From the NCBI GenBank assembly GCA_964404285.1, contig CAYOJK010000008.1, positions 1 to 64,000 on the forward strand: DNA of 64,000 nucleotides, given 5' to 3'. The stretch is from JBASEY01 sp964404285. GTDB lineage: Bacteria > CSSED10-310. Position numbers and translations under genes: made by a program. Numbering within the stretch: position 1 is the first letter of the stretch; every line of letters starts with the position of its first letter. This document shows positions 55,672 to 64,000 of this stretch, one piece after another. Under the pieces are notes generated by a model. That model did no database searches, was not told the origin of the DNA, and worked only from the letters and a program-made list of their open reading frames with translations.

Positions 55672-57597
55672 TCAAGAAATCATCACCGTTCCAAGCAGCG
55701 CAAGATTATCATGGTGTTCCCGATCGCTGCGGGTAATCTTTGCTCGTTTTTTGGGTTCCCCTTCCGGGTATATGCCCAAATGAATTCGGTAATGACCTGG
55801 GGTTAAATTACTGGGAATAGGTATTCGGCATTCATGGGAGATAAACACGCCTTCGGACCAATTACTTGATGGAAGACCCAAATGGCTCAATAGAAAATCA
55901 TGCTGTACTGAAGATAATGAATCCGAGTCCATCTCTTTTTCTTCTGAGTCCACCTCTTCATTATTCTCAAGTTGAAAGTCCAAAAGCACCTTCATGTCCT
56001 GTTCTGTCTTGGACAGGGTTCGCCAATAAGTAAGAAAAACAGCATCACCATCTCTTTCCCAAGAATCTGGTATTATTTCGTAGCCAAGCAATACAAGCTT
56101 TTGAGCGTAAACGACTTTTTTTGCCCAGCTTTCCAGCCAAATTTGTGACACTTTTACTCCCAATGATCTAAAGTCAGCCGATTTTTCATCAAATCCATGT
56201 GGCCGAACCGTTTTTTCTGGGATGATTTCTACTGAGACGGCATCTTCACTCGAAGACTTATCGGGAAGCGGATACTCAAATGTTTCCCAATGGTTAGTCA
56301 GAAGATTGAAAGGATAGACTGTATTTTCGTTAATCACTATTTTTCCCTGCACAGCTGCCTCGCTGAAAGGAGCTTTTCGCATTTGGATAAGAACAAAAAG
56401 ATCAGTCTCATCCTGCTGGAGAAAAACAGTTGCTCGATCCCGTGTATAACGGTGAGTTCTTTCTTCCAGTTCAGACTCAAACCATCCAGGAAACAAGAAA
56501 AAATTTGGGTCGTCGGGAGTGATCAAACGCTTGAAAGGACGTTTTTTTCTCCAAAGAAGCTGATGGCACGAAAAAGAATCCGTTTGGTTAAAACCTGCCA
56601 CATAGTTTCTACGGAGCGCTTTGAATGGTTCACCATACCAGATACTTTGAAAGGATTCTTGTTCAAGATTACCCAAAGACGTATCACTAACTTTACTGGG
56701 CAGGATATTGCCTTCAACATCGACAAAGACACTGTTCCAAAGACAGGAATTATCTTTGATCCATTCCCCACTAATAGAATCAGGTGGTATCTTGCCAGAT
56801 AAATACTGCTCAATATCGCCACCAGACCCTAGCGCTTCCAGTAGCTGGGATGGCTCAATTTTTAAATCAAGCCCTTTCATTTCTGCCTCTATAAGGCTTC
56901 TATACATAATTTCTTCTGTCTCATCGAAATGGTGTCGGAAAGCACAATTGTCTTTTGAATCGTTTCCTACAAAAAGAGGCGTAACAATTAAAGAAGAGGC
57001 ATTATATCGGTAGGCAAGATTGAGTATGTCTGTAAGCAAACCGATATTCTCTTTAACCGCAACCATGCGAAACTGGATTTCCGGCAGTATTTGGTTACGA
57101 GTTTTTTTTCTCTCAGAAATTATTTCAAGTGTTTCTAAAAGAGGTTTGATTGAGCAACTACAGATTTTTTTGTATTTTTTTTCGTCAGGTGCATTAACGG
57201 AAAAGACCAAATTTTGCACACTGGAATTGAGTACTCCATTCAGGATCTCTTTGGTAAAATCCAGCCCATGAGTATGTATGGTGACGGGGATTGAAAATTC
57301 TTTTGCAAATTCAAGGGTTTTAATCAATGCCTCTTCAGAAAGAACAGGGTCTCCACGGCCATTCACAAGCAATTTTTGTACATAAGGCAAGATACTGGTC
57401 AGAACATAGTCTAATGTTGTTGGGTTTATGTCCTGGATTATCGAGGTAGGTTGAAAGAAATATGGCTCCGGACAATTGCAGTTTGCTGGTTTCCGGGTAG
57501 TCAACTCAAGAACGAGTTCTTCCGGATATGGAATATTATCTCCAGATACGTAATTTATATATCGTTTTGATTTGTCAAAAGCTTCAATTCCTGCCAC
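55672..57597 (-). CDS. Radical SAM-like protein with a lost cluster motif, fused to a beta-sandwich-like domain
   Basis: A 641-residue protein. Residues 1-350 read like a radical SAM/SPASM enzyme (LVNGRGDPVLSEE in the GGEP position; NLVFSVNAPDEKKYKKI; DVEGNILPS; LGNLEQESFQSIWYGEPF). The cluster site RCNxNCxxC is degraded to RKPANCNCP: the first Cys is K36, the second is kept (C40), and the third position is P43 with C42 one residue early. It probably no longer binds a normal 4Fe-4S cluster. Residues about 490-625 (LLGYEIIPDSWERDGD; IPIPSNLTPGHYRIHLGIYP) resemble the C-terminal beta domain of some GT39-type membrane transferases. An acidic linker lies near 555-570. GTG start with AAGGA. Confidence 0.7.
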   Translation of the reverse strand: MAGIEAFDKSKRYINYVSGDNIPYPEELVLELTTRKPANCNCPEPYFFQPTSIIQDINPTTLDYVLTSILPYVQKLLVNGRGDPVLSEEALIKTLEFAKEFSIPVTIHTHGLDFTKEILNGVLNSSVQNLVFSVNAPDEKKYKKICSCSIKPLLETLEIISERKKTRNQILPEIQFRMVAVKENIGLLTDILNLAYRYNASSLIVTPLFVGNDSKDNCAFRHHFDETEEIMYRSLIEAEMKGLDLKIEPSQLLEALGSGGDIEQYLSGKIPPDSISGEWIKDNSCLWNSVFVDVEGNILPSKVSDTSLGNLEQESFQSIWYGEPFKALRRNYVAGFNQTDSFSCHQLLWRKKRPFKRLITPDDPNFFLFPGWFESELEERTHRYTRDRATVFLQQDETDLFVLIQMRKAPFSEAAVQGKIVINENTVYPFNLLTNHWETFEYPLPDKSSSEDAVSVEIIPEKTVRPHGFDEKSADFRSLGVKVSQIWLESWAKKVVYAQKLVLLGYEIIPDSWERDGDAVFLTYWRTLSKTEQDMKVLLDFQLENNEEVDSEEKEMDSDSLSSVQHDFLLSHLGLPSSNWSEGVFISHECRIPIPSNLTPGHYRIHLGIYPEGEPKKRAKITRSDREHHDNLALLGTVMIS

Positions 57598-57747
57598 TGA
57601 AAAACATCCTTGAAAGTAGAAATAAATGGAGATTGATTTGCTCTGACCCCTGATTTATCATAAAATAAGAATAGCATTAAATCAACTTATAGAAAAAAGC
57701 TTGGCCAGGTAATTTACCTAGCTGAACATATACGGTATCCTCTAGGC

Positions 57748-59523
57748 ATGAACGTTGCCACGCGGTCAAAACTGATAATTCGTACAAGCCTTCTGTTGCT
57801 CATTATTTTCATGGCGATTGGGTATAAACAACACATTTCGAAACTGTTGCCGATAAATACTTTTGGAGTAAATCAATACCATGAAAGAGCGGAAGTTTAT
57901 CGGAAATATCTGGTTGCCATATTTTTATGGTTGACGCCACTATCTATAACAGCGGCAGGATTTCTTTCATCGATTAATGGTGTAAATCAGCTGTTAGAGC
58001 GATTTATACAAATCTGGAACAAACTGCCTCGATGGATTTTCTTTGCATTGATTCCTTTGCTTTTTACGCTTTGGGCTGCCTGGACAGCTTATGACATGAT
58101 CGGTGGCGTACCAAGAATTTTTGACGCATTCAATTACCATTTTCAGGCAAAAAATTTTGCTTTGAAGCAATTTTATGCATTGGAACCTCCATTATCAGAA
58201 CTGTTTAATTTTCCATTCATTATTGTTGACAAAGGCAAGTGGTATGGTTCTGTTTATCCTGGATATTCGCTTTTATTGGCAGTAGGAGTCAAGCTTGGCT
58301 GTGATTGGCTTGTTAACCCAGTACTCGGTGGTGTCGGCCTGATGCTAATGTATTTTACAGCGCGTTCAATGTTTGGGGAATCACAAGCCAGACTGGTTTC
58401 AATTTTTGGATTGATTTCTCCTTTTTATAGGATGATGAGTTCCATTTTTATGGCTCATGTTGCAGGGATTGTCGGGGTGGTTATAACCATCTGGATGTTA
58501 TGGTGGTGGTCTCAAAAAAGTGAAAATGTCCCGATATTTGTGCCTTTACTGGCAGGATGCGGAATGGGCTGGATTTATATTACAAGACCCCAGATCGGGG
58601 TTGTCACCCTGCCTCTCTTTCTCTTGCACACTGCCTATCGGGTTCGATTTCCAGGCAGGGTTAAGCTTACACTTTTCGTTGTACCGCTCATAGCATCGAT
58701 CCTTTTTCTAGCAATTTACAATGAACAGCTTACAGGAGATTATTTCGTCAATCCCAGGTACTATGTCGATCCAGAGCGTCGGCTTGGTTTTGGGGGTGAC
58801 TTAGGAGAACCTCTTGCTAATGGACAGCGTGGAGGCCATGATCTTAGAAGAGGCATTCAGAATAGTCTTTTATTGATCAATTTGTGGAATGCTGAAATGT
58901 TCGGCTTTGGCTCGATGGGACTAATCGGCTTGTTAACCCTTGTAATCGCTTATGTTTTACTTGTTAATTGGAAAAACACACTGTTGCTGTTATGGGGTTC
59001 ATCCATTATTTTCAATATGATCTTGTATGTTTTTTATTTTACTTCGAGTCCGAATTTTGGGCCGCGATACTTTGCTGAAATTATACCGGCTACACTTCTA
59101 CTATTTACATTTGGAATATTGGATATATTTCGAAAGCTATTGCTATGGACAAAACTCCAACATAAACCAACTTGGTTGATATACCTTTTACTGATTTTAA
59201 TAGGAGTCATGTTTTTCATAATGTTGCCATTCCATAGAGCACATTATGGAATATTACCTGCCAAAACCGATAGATCAAAGATTCCCGAGCCTTTGGAGCC
59301 GGCAGTCGTTTTGATACCTCAAGAAATTTACACAATGAATATATACACGTGGAATTCGCCTAATTTGGATGGTAATATATTTGTTCCTTTGAAGCCGGAG
59401 ATCGGTATTCAGTCGATCCGGCAGGCTTTTCCAGGCAGAAATATTTTCTGTTTAGAGAAGGAGGAAAAAGGGGCGGATAGCTATATTTTAAGGAAAGTAG
59501 CGAAAAGGTTAGAAACGGAATAG
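57748..59523 (+). CDS. GT39/PMT-like integral membrane glycosyltransferase
   Basis: A 591-residue protein with about 11-12 membrane helices. The first large loop contains FDAFNYHFQAKNFA, in the place where ArnT/PMT enzymes carry their catalytic acidic residue, then GKWYGSVYPGYSLLLAVGV, a typical loop of the PMT_2 group. The C-terminal 80 residues are soluble (FVPLKPEIGIQSIRQAFPGR). It probably transfers a sugar from a polyprenol-phosphate donor. It diverges from the radical SAM-like gene and is followed seven bases later by the carbamoyltransferase. Confidence 0.78.
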   Translation: MNVATRSKLIIRTSLLLLIIFMAIGYKQHISKLLPINTFGVNQYHERAEVYRKYLVAIFLWLTPLSITAAGFLSSINGVNQLLERFIQIWNKLPRWIFFALIPLLFTLWAAWTAYDMIGGVPRIFDAFNYHFQAKNFALKQFYALEPPLSELFNFPFIIVDKGKWYGSVYPGYSLLLAVGVKLGCDWLVNPVLGGVGLMLMYFTARSMFGESQARLVSIFGLISPFYRMMSSIFMAHVAGIVGVVITIWMLWWWSQKSENVPIFVPLLAGCGMGWIYITRPQIGVVTLPLFLLHTAYRVRFPGRVKLTLFVVPLIASILFLAIYNEQLTGDYFVNPRYYVDPERRLGFGGDLGEPLANGQRGGHDLRRGIQNSLLLINLWNAEMFGFGSMGLIGLLTLVIAYVLLVNWKNTLLLLWGSSIIFNMILYVFYFTSSPNFGPRYFAEIIPATLLLFTFGILDIFRKLLLWTKLQHKPTWLIYLLLILIGVMFFIMLPFHRAHYGILPAKTDRSKIPEPLEPAVVLIPQEIYTMNIYTWNSPNLDGNIFVPLKPEIGIQSIRQAFPGRNIFCLEKEEKGADSYILRKVAKRLETE

Positions 59524-59530
59524 GAGCGAT

Positions 59531-61348
59531 ATGAAGATTCTTGGAATATCGAGCTTTTATCATGATTCTGCTGCAGCATTAATTGAAGATGGGAAGATTT
59601 TGGCAGCAGCACAGGAAGAGCGCTTTACTCGTATCAAACATGATCAGGATTTTCCGATTCATGCTGTCAAATATTGTCTTGAGCAGGCATCGATTGATAT
59701 TGAAGATATTGATCTCATAGCTTTTTATGACAAACCTTTATTGAAATTTGATCGCTTATTGGAAACCTATTTGATGTTTGCCCCAAGGGGCCTTCAATCA
59801 TTTGTACAGGCTATGCCATTATGGATGAAGAAAAAGCTTCTAATACCTAAATTAATTAATCGGACACTTGATTATTCAGGTCCAATGATTTTTCCTCAGC
59901 ATCATGAATCTCATGCGGCATCAGCCTTTTTTCCATCATCATTTGACAAAGCGGCAATTATCACATTTGACGGTGTTGGTGAATGGACAACAACTTCTTA
60001 TGGGATAGGCGAAGGCAACAAGATTAAACTATTGGCTAAAATAAATTTTCCCCACTCAATCGGGCTATTATACTCTGCCTTTACTTATTTTACAGGCTTT
60101 CGTGTCAATTCCGGAGAATATAAAGTCATGGGTTTAGCCCCGTACGGAGAACCTAAATACCGTGATATTATTTTGAGTGAACTGATCGACTTAAAAGACG
60201 ATGGTTCATTCCACATGAACATGAAATATTTCAATTATTGTACCGGACTGACAATGACCAACAGAGAATTTTCCAAGCTTTTTGGCGGTCCTCCAAGAAA
60301 ACCTGAATCAGAATTAACTCAGCGAGAAATGGACCTCGCGCGGTCTATTCAGGATGTAACAGAAGAAATCATGTTGCGAACAGCTCGTCACGTACATAAG
60401 GTCACCGGTTTGAAAAAATTATGTATTGCAGGCGGCGTGGGTTTGAATTGTGTTGGTAATGGAAAAATTTTACGTGAGGGGCCGTTTGAAGATATATGGA
60501 TCCAGCCGGCTGCAGGAGATGCTGGAGGGGCTTTAGGCGCTGCACTTTATGGTTGGTTTCAGTATTTAGATAATCCCAGAGATGCTATCACAGAGTTTGA
60601 CAGGCAGCAGGGTTCTTACCTAGGACCGGAATTTTCTGCTAAAGAAATACAAGAATATCTAGATAAAAACAATTATCCGTATCAAAAGTTCAGCTCCGAG
60701 GAAATACCCGATCTGACGGCAGAACTTCTAGAAAAAGAGAATGTTATTGGCTGGTTTCAAGGTAGAATGGAATTTGGACCACGAGCCCTAGGAAACAGAT
60801 CGATTATTGGCGATGCTCGATCTCCTAAAATGCAAAAGACAATCAATTTAAAAATTAAGTATCGTGAAAGTTTCAGACCGTTTGCTCCCACCGTGTTGGA
60901 AGAAAGAATAAATGACTATTTCGAAATAGATAAACCTTCTCCATATATGCTCCTTACCGCATCAGTACAACCCAATTTGCGGCGGCAAATGACAGATGAA
61001 GAGCAGCGTTTGTTTGGAATAAACAAATTGAATATTGTCAGATCGACAATACCTGCTGTGACACACGTGGATTATTCAGCACGCATTCAGTCGGTATCGA
61101 AAGACACCAATCCTAAATATCATCAATTAATCAAGGCTTTTGAAAAACGAACAGGTTGTGGCGTTATCATCAACACATCATTCAATGTTCGAGGTGAGCC
61201 GATTGTGTGTACGCCGGAGGATGCATATAAATGTTTTATGCGGACAGAAATGGATTATCTGGTATTGGGAGATTACATTTTGAATAAACAGGATCAACCT
61301 GCGATGCATGAACTCGAGGATTGGCGTGATGAATTTAAGCTTGACTGA
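59531..61348 (+). CDS. Carbamoyltransferase (NodU/CmcH/TobZ family)
   Basis: A 605-residue O-carbamoyltransferase using carbamoyl phosphate and ATP. The N-terminal Kae1-like domain opens MKILGISSFYHDSAAALIED with QEERFTRIKHD, QHHESHAASAFFPS (metal-binding His residues), ITFDGVGEWTT and GEYKVMGLAPYG. The C-terminal YrdC-like part has GWFQGRMEFGPRALGNRSI and INTSFNVRGEPIVCTPEDA. It may carbamoylate a sugar of the locally made glycan. AGGAG precedes the ATG. Confidence 0.92.
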   Translation: MKILGISSFYHDSAAALIEDGKILAAAQEERFTRIKHDQDFPIHAVKYCLEQASIDIEDIDLIAFYDKPLLKFDRLLETYLMFAPRGLQSFVQAMPLWMKKKLLIPKLINRTLDYSGPMIFPQHHESHAASAFFPSSFDKAAIITFDGVGEWTTTSYGIGEGNKIKLLAKINFPHSIGLLYSAFTYFTGFRVNSGEYKVMGLAPYGEPKYRDIILSELIDLKDDGSFHMNMKYFNYCTGLTMTNREFSKLFGGPPRKPESELTQREMDLARSIQDVTEEIMLRTARHVHKVTGLKKLCIAGGVGLNCVGNGKILREGPFEDIWIQPAAGDAGGALGAALYGWFQYLDNPRDAITEFDRQQGSYLGPEFSAKEIQEYLDKNNYPYQKFSSEEIPDLTAELLEKENVIGWFQGRMEFGPRALGNRSIIGDARSPKMQKTINLKIKYRESFRPFAPTVLEERINDYFEIDKPSPYMLLTASVQPNLRRQMTDEEQRLFGINKLNIVRSTIPAVTHVDYSARIQSVSKDTNPKYHQLIKAFEKRTGCGVIINTSFNVRGEPIVCTPEDAYKCFMRTEMDYLVLGDYILNKQDQPAMHELEDWRDEFKLD

Positions 61349-61366
61349 TAGGAATGAGGCCGGTAA

Positions 61367-61819
61367 ATGATTATGTTTAAAGAAATAATAGCTGATTTTC
61401 GCTCAATGAATCAAGATGACTTCGCTATGCGTAAATTTGGGTTATTACTAGGGCTTATTCTTATAGCTTTAGCCGGGCTAATCCTTTTCCGTAAGGGTCT
61501 CCCTGATGTTGTTTGGCTGTCAACGCCGTTTATCTTACTCGTGTTAGGATTACTGTCGCTCTGCCTGGCCTTTATAATACCAAAAGCTTTGAAACCAATT
61601 AATTCAGTTATGATTATTATCAGTTTATGTATTGGTTATTGCATAACTAGAGTGGTTTTGTTTATGGTATTTTTTGGTCTGTTTTTACCGATAGGTTTAA
61701 TTCTTCGCATGTTTGGAAAGGATTTCATGAGAATCAAGCGGCGAGAGGATGAACCATCTTATTGGATTGTCTGCGCTGATGAGCAGGATGATCAAGCTAG
61801 AACCAGACGTCAATTTTAG
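61367..61819 (+). CDS. SxtJ-family membrane protein
   Basis: A 150-residue protein with four hydrophobic segments (FGLLLGLILIALAGLILF; STPFILLVLGLLSLCLAFII; and two more ending at GLILRMFGKDFMR). It matches the short membrane protein called SxtJ that follows carbamoyltransferase genes in many genomes. Function is not established. The basic and acidic C-terminal tail (RIKRREDEPSYW) is cytoplasmic by charge. A second ATG two codons later is equally possible. Confidence 0.75.
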   Translation: MIMFKEIIADFRSMNQDDFAMRKFGLLLGLILIALAGLILFRKGLPDVVWLSTPFILLVLGLLSLCLAFIIPKALKPINSVMIIISLCIGYCITRVVLFMVFFGLFLPIGLILRMFGKDFMRIKRREDEPSYWIVCADEQDDQARTRRQF

Positions 61820-61858
61820 AGGGCTTTTTGATAGATCGATAAAGTGGAGAAAAAGAGC

Positions 61859-62038
61859 ATGAATAAAAAAAATGAGCTGACACCGCCCAGTTCAATATTC
61901 AAGGAATTTTGGGATTTTTTGAAGCACTCAAAAAAATGGTGGCTATTGCCCATCATTGTCATTCTGGTTTTGATGAGCGTTTTCATTGTTATATCGACAA
62001 CGTCAACCGTTTTTCCGATGATATATGCGATTTTTTAA
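61859..62038 (+). CDS. DUF5989-type small membrane protein
   Basis: A 59-residue protein with a short hydrophilic N terminus and the pattern FWDFLKHSKKWWLLPIIVIL, then one membrane helix ending in PMIYAIF. This is the DUF5989 pattern found after SxtJ genes. An in-frame GTG at 61844 is an alternative start; GGAG at 61845-61848 favours ATG 61859. Third member of the carbamoyltransferase-SxtJ-DUF5989 unit. Function unknown. Confidence 0.75.
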   Translation: MNKKNELTPPSSIFKEFWDFLKHSKKWWLLPIIVILVLMSVFIVISTTSTVFPMIYAIF

Positions 62039-62045
62039 AGAAAGC

Positions 62046-63038
62046 CTATTCTAATTGGTTTACTTCAAGTGTTTTGATTAGCTTATCAAGCTCAACCAAT
62101 CGTTTTTGAATCTGTTCCCGGTCTTCAGCAAATGGATTGTCCCTGATATATCCGGATAACATATCACGGCTGTCATGAAATTGCTTTTGTGCATAATAAA
62201 TATCCGCTAAAATGATTCTTGTTGTGCCTGCCTGACGTGGTTGAATCAACAAACCTTGTCTTAAAGTTTTTTCTGCAGCTTCACTGTCGCCTGACTTAAA
62301 TTGAGCTTCACCAAGAAGATAAAGATACTCAGCTCTGCCAGGATCCAACTCAACAGCTTTAGTAAGATTGTGAATGGCGTTGTTATACTGATTATGCCAA
62401 ATGAGCAAACGGCTATAACCTACCAAAGGTTTTGGATCAAATGGGTTGAGTTCAATCGCTTTTAGATAATTATTCTCAGCTTCGTCAAATTTTTGAAGTT
62501 CAAAATAGATGTCACCTATTTCTGCATGGCAACGAGAAAAATTTGGATGTTTTTTCAATGCTTTATGAAAGCTTTTCAAGGCGCTATTGTATTTTTTTGC
62601 CGCCATTTTTTTTAGACCTCTTCGATAGTTGGAAAAAGCGCCTAGAGATATTGTTTCGCCTTCAGGTAGAAACAATGATTTGAGTTCTGAGGAGTGAACG
62701 CTTTCAAATCGTGCAATATCTTTCAGGTGGAAGTCTTGATAAACTGTTGATCTATAAAAGGATCCGCCAACACCAAAATCAATTGAAACCTTCTGCATTC
62801 CTGGTTTTGAGATTTCCATCGAATAGGAACCTGCAGGGATGTTGCGTATTCGATATCCGCCTTTACCATCAGTATATGTGCTATCGAGCTCCCTTCTTTG
62901 GGTGGAAAGTAGCCGAAGTTTTGCATCGATAAGAGGTTTGCCATCAAAGCCGTAAACTGTTCCTTCAACATCAAATGCGTGAATATTGCTGACAAGAAGC
63001 AAAGTTATTATAAAAAATAAGATGATTTTTTTAGGCAT
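62046..63038 (-). CDS. Exported protein with a carboxypeptidase-regulatory-like domain and TPRs
   Basis: A 330-residue protein. The signal peptide (KKIILFFIITLLLVSNIHA) is followed by a CarboxypepD_reg-like beta domain (VEGTVYGFDGKPLIDAKLRL; YTDGKGGYRIRNIPAGSYSM). About five TPR units run from residue 140 to 310 (KYNSALKSFHKALKKHPNFS; KFDEAENNYLKAIELNPFDP; GDSEAAEKTLRQGLLIQP). Probably a periplasmic scaffold. It lies 36 bases downstream of the Omp85 gene with GAGGAGG before its ATG, so the two are likely one transcript. It converges on DUF5989 with seven bases between. Confidence 0.8.
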   Translation of the reverse strand: MPKKIILFFIITLLLVSNIHAFDVEGTVYGFDGKPLIDAKLRLLSTQRRELDSTYTDGKGGYRIRNIPAGSYSMEISKPGMQKVSIDFGVGGSFYRSTVYQDFHLKDIARFESVHSSELKSLFLPEGETISLGAFSNYRRGLKKMAAKKYNSALKSFHKALKKHPNFSRCHAEIGDIYFELQKFDEAENNYLKAIELNPFDPKPLVGYSRLLIWHNQYNNAIHNLTKAVELDPGRAEYLYLLGEAQFKSGDSEAAEKTLRQGLLIQPRQAGTTRIILADIYYAQKQFHDSRDMLSGYIRDNPFAEDREQIQKRLVELDKLIKTLEVNQLE

Positions 63039-63074
63039 CTATTGTACCTCCTCATTTGCGATCACATGCCTGTT

Positions 63075-64000
63075 TTAAAAGGTGTGGCCGATAACAAATG
63101 ACCAACGATATGAAGGATCGCTACGATCTTTTAAGACGTTGTAACCATAGTCGATACCGACAGGGCCAACCGGCGTCATGAAGCGTGCTCCCAATCCTAT
63201 AGTACCTTTCAATCGTGAAAAAGACACGTCTTTATAATCGTCGAAGACGTTTCCTGTATCATAGAATAAAACACCTTCGAAACCCCAGGCTAAAGGATAA
63301 CGATATTCGATGTTAGCAAGGATTGAGACGTCGATATCTTTTTTAGTAATATTAATTATATTTCCATTCGAGGGTTTGGAACTCTTTCGGATGGCGTCAA
63401 AATCCCAGCCTCGAATTGATTTGATACCTCCTAATCGGAATTCTTCTTGATACGGTAAATCATAAGCCCAGCCCAAGCGAATGGAGGCTCCTAAAACACC
63501 ATATCGGGACAAGTCGAAAAAGTGAGTGGTTTCGGTCGTCACCTTGGTGAAATGAACTTCGGAGCTATACATCGTTCGGGCATATTCAATTTTTGCCGAT
63601 AACAAGCTTCCTGATCGGGGTGATTGAGGATCATTACGAGAATCATATAGAAAACCAGGCGCCAACGATCCGATTTTTACTGAATTTCGATATTCTTCAG
63701 GCATATCGGCATCATAGTCGATATTATAGGGTTCATCATAATCAAAACGATATATCAGCAGAGTACGTAGATAACGGCTCAGATTGTAAGACCAAGTTGC
63801 CCGGCTTCCTCGTCTAAAAAGTTTAAAGCCTTTTTCTTGCGATTTTTCCGCTAGAAGACGCAGTTCTAATTGTACTGGTAAATTGGCGAATTCAGGTTCA
63901 CGAAAAACAATGTTGCCTTTATATTCTTTTTCTGACAACAACCCGGATAAACCTAAATAACGGTTCGATCCACCTAAATTGGTGGTAAATAAGCTTAAAT
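63075..64000 (-). CDS. Omp85-family outer-membrane barrel, 5'-truncated by the window edge
   Basis: The frame stays open to the last base, so only the C-terminal 308 residues or so are seen; a TTG at 63941 is internal. Strand-rich barrel sequence includes GFLYDSRNDPQSPRSGSLLS, the diagnostic LGGIKSIRGWDFDA with the RG[FYW] lid-lock motif, and VGPVGIDYGYNV. It ends in phenylalanine (VIGHTF), the outer-membrane beta-signal. It may be BamA, TamA or a related assembly factor; the POTRA domains that would tell are outside the window. Confidence 0.85.
   Translation of the reverse strand, partial: LSLFTTNLGGSNRYLGLSGLLSEKEYKGNIVFREPEFANLPVQLELRLLAEKSQEKGFKLFRRGSRATWSYNLSRYLRTLLIYRFDYDEPYNIDYDADMPEEYRNSVKIGSLAPGFLYDSRNDPQSPRSGSLLSAKIEYARTMYSSEVHFTKVTTETTHFFDLSRYGVLGASIRLGWAYDLPYQEEFRLGGIKSIRGWDFDAIRKSSKPSNGNIINITKKDIDVSILANIEYRYPLAWGFEGVLFYDTGNVFDDYKDVSFSRLKGTIGLGARFMTPVGPVGIDYGYNVLKDRSDPSYRWSFVIGHTF

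Overview
The window comes from a Gram-negative (diderm), probably anaerobic bacterium. Evidence for an outer membrane is two secretins, several lipoproteins and an Omp85-type barrel. Evidence for anaerobic metabolism is a ferredoxin-dependent 2-oxoacid oxidoreductase (KorDA plus a KorB-KorC fusion) and radical SAM enzymes. The 16S and 23S genes are clearly bacterial, but I cannot name the phylum by eye. Serine/threonine/proline-rich protein tails and the mixed gene content fit an uncultivated lineage better than a model group.

Layout. (1) 1-3.6 kb: an accessory stretch with two paralogous radical SAM proteins (the first cut by the window edge), a DNA-methyltransferase remnant and a possible SGNH-hydrolase tail. 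(2) 3.6-16.6 kb: a DUF151 nuclease, then one long type II secretion operon gspE-F-G-H-I-J-K-L-M-D ending in a Big_1-repeat lipoprotein. (3) 16.6-24.8 kb: a J-domain remnant, a secreted M6 metalloprotease on the opposite strand, a ROK sugar kinase, a small membrane protein, and a minus-strand korD-korA-korBC-ldcA operon. (4) 24.9-30.4 kb: a complete rRNA operon (16S, tRNA-Ile, tRNA-Ala, 23S, 5S) with tandem promoters, boxA-like sites and a 16S processing stem. (5) 30.4-40.9 kb: a housekeeping operon yebC-ruvC-ruvA-ruvB-queA-tgt-yajC-secD-secF-rel. (6) 40.9-47.2 kb: rpmB on the minus strand, then pilM-N-O-P-Q with two lipoproteins, closed by a terminator. (7) 47.2-51.2 kb: a TPR protein, aroQ, an M24 peptidase, efp, accB and a polyprenol-phosphate mannose synthase. 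(8) 51.1-64 kb: recJ and a GT87-like enzyme, then a glycan locus: a GT4 enzyme, a radical SAM-like protein that has lost its cluster motif, a GT39-like enzyme, a carbamoyltransferase, an SxtJ-type protein and DUF5989. A TPR/carboxypeptidase-regulatory protein and an Omp85 barrel cut by the window edge close the window.

How the parts relate. The two envelope machines (Gsp and Pil) have parallel designs: PilM/N/O-like assembly proteins, a secretin, then a lipoprotein with a Big-like fold. The M6 protease beside the gsp operon is a natural candidate substrate. The polyprenol-phosphate mannose synthase and the GT87-like enzyme overlap tail to tail and are probably a donor/acceptor pair. The glycan locus is the most novel-looking part, because of a probably inactive radical SAM protein fused to a beta-sandwich-like domain. 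Gene remnants cluster at 1-3.4 kb and at 16.6 kb, which marks these as sites of past rearrangement.
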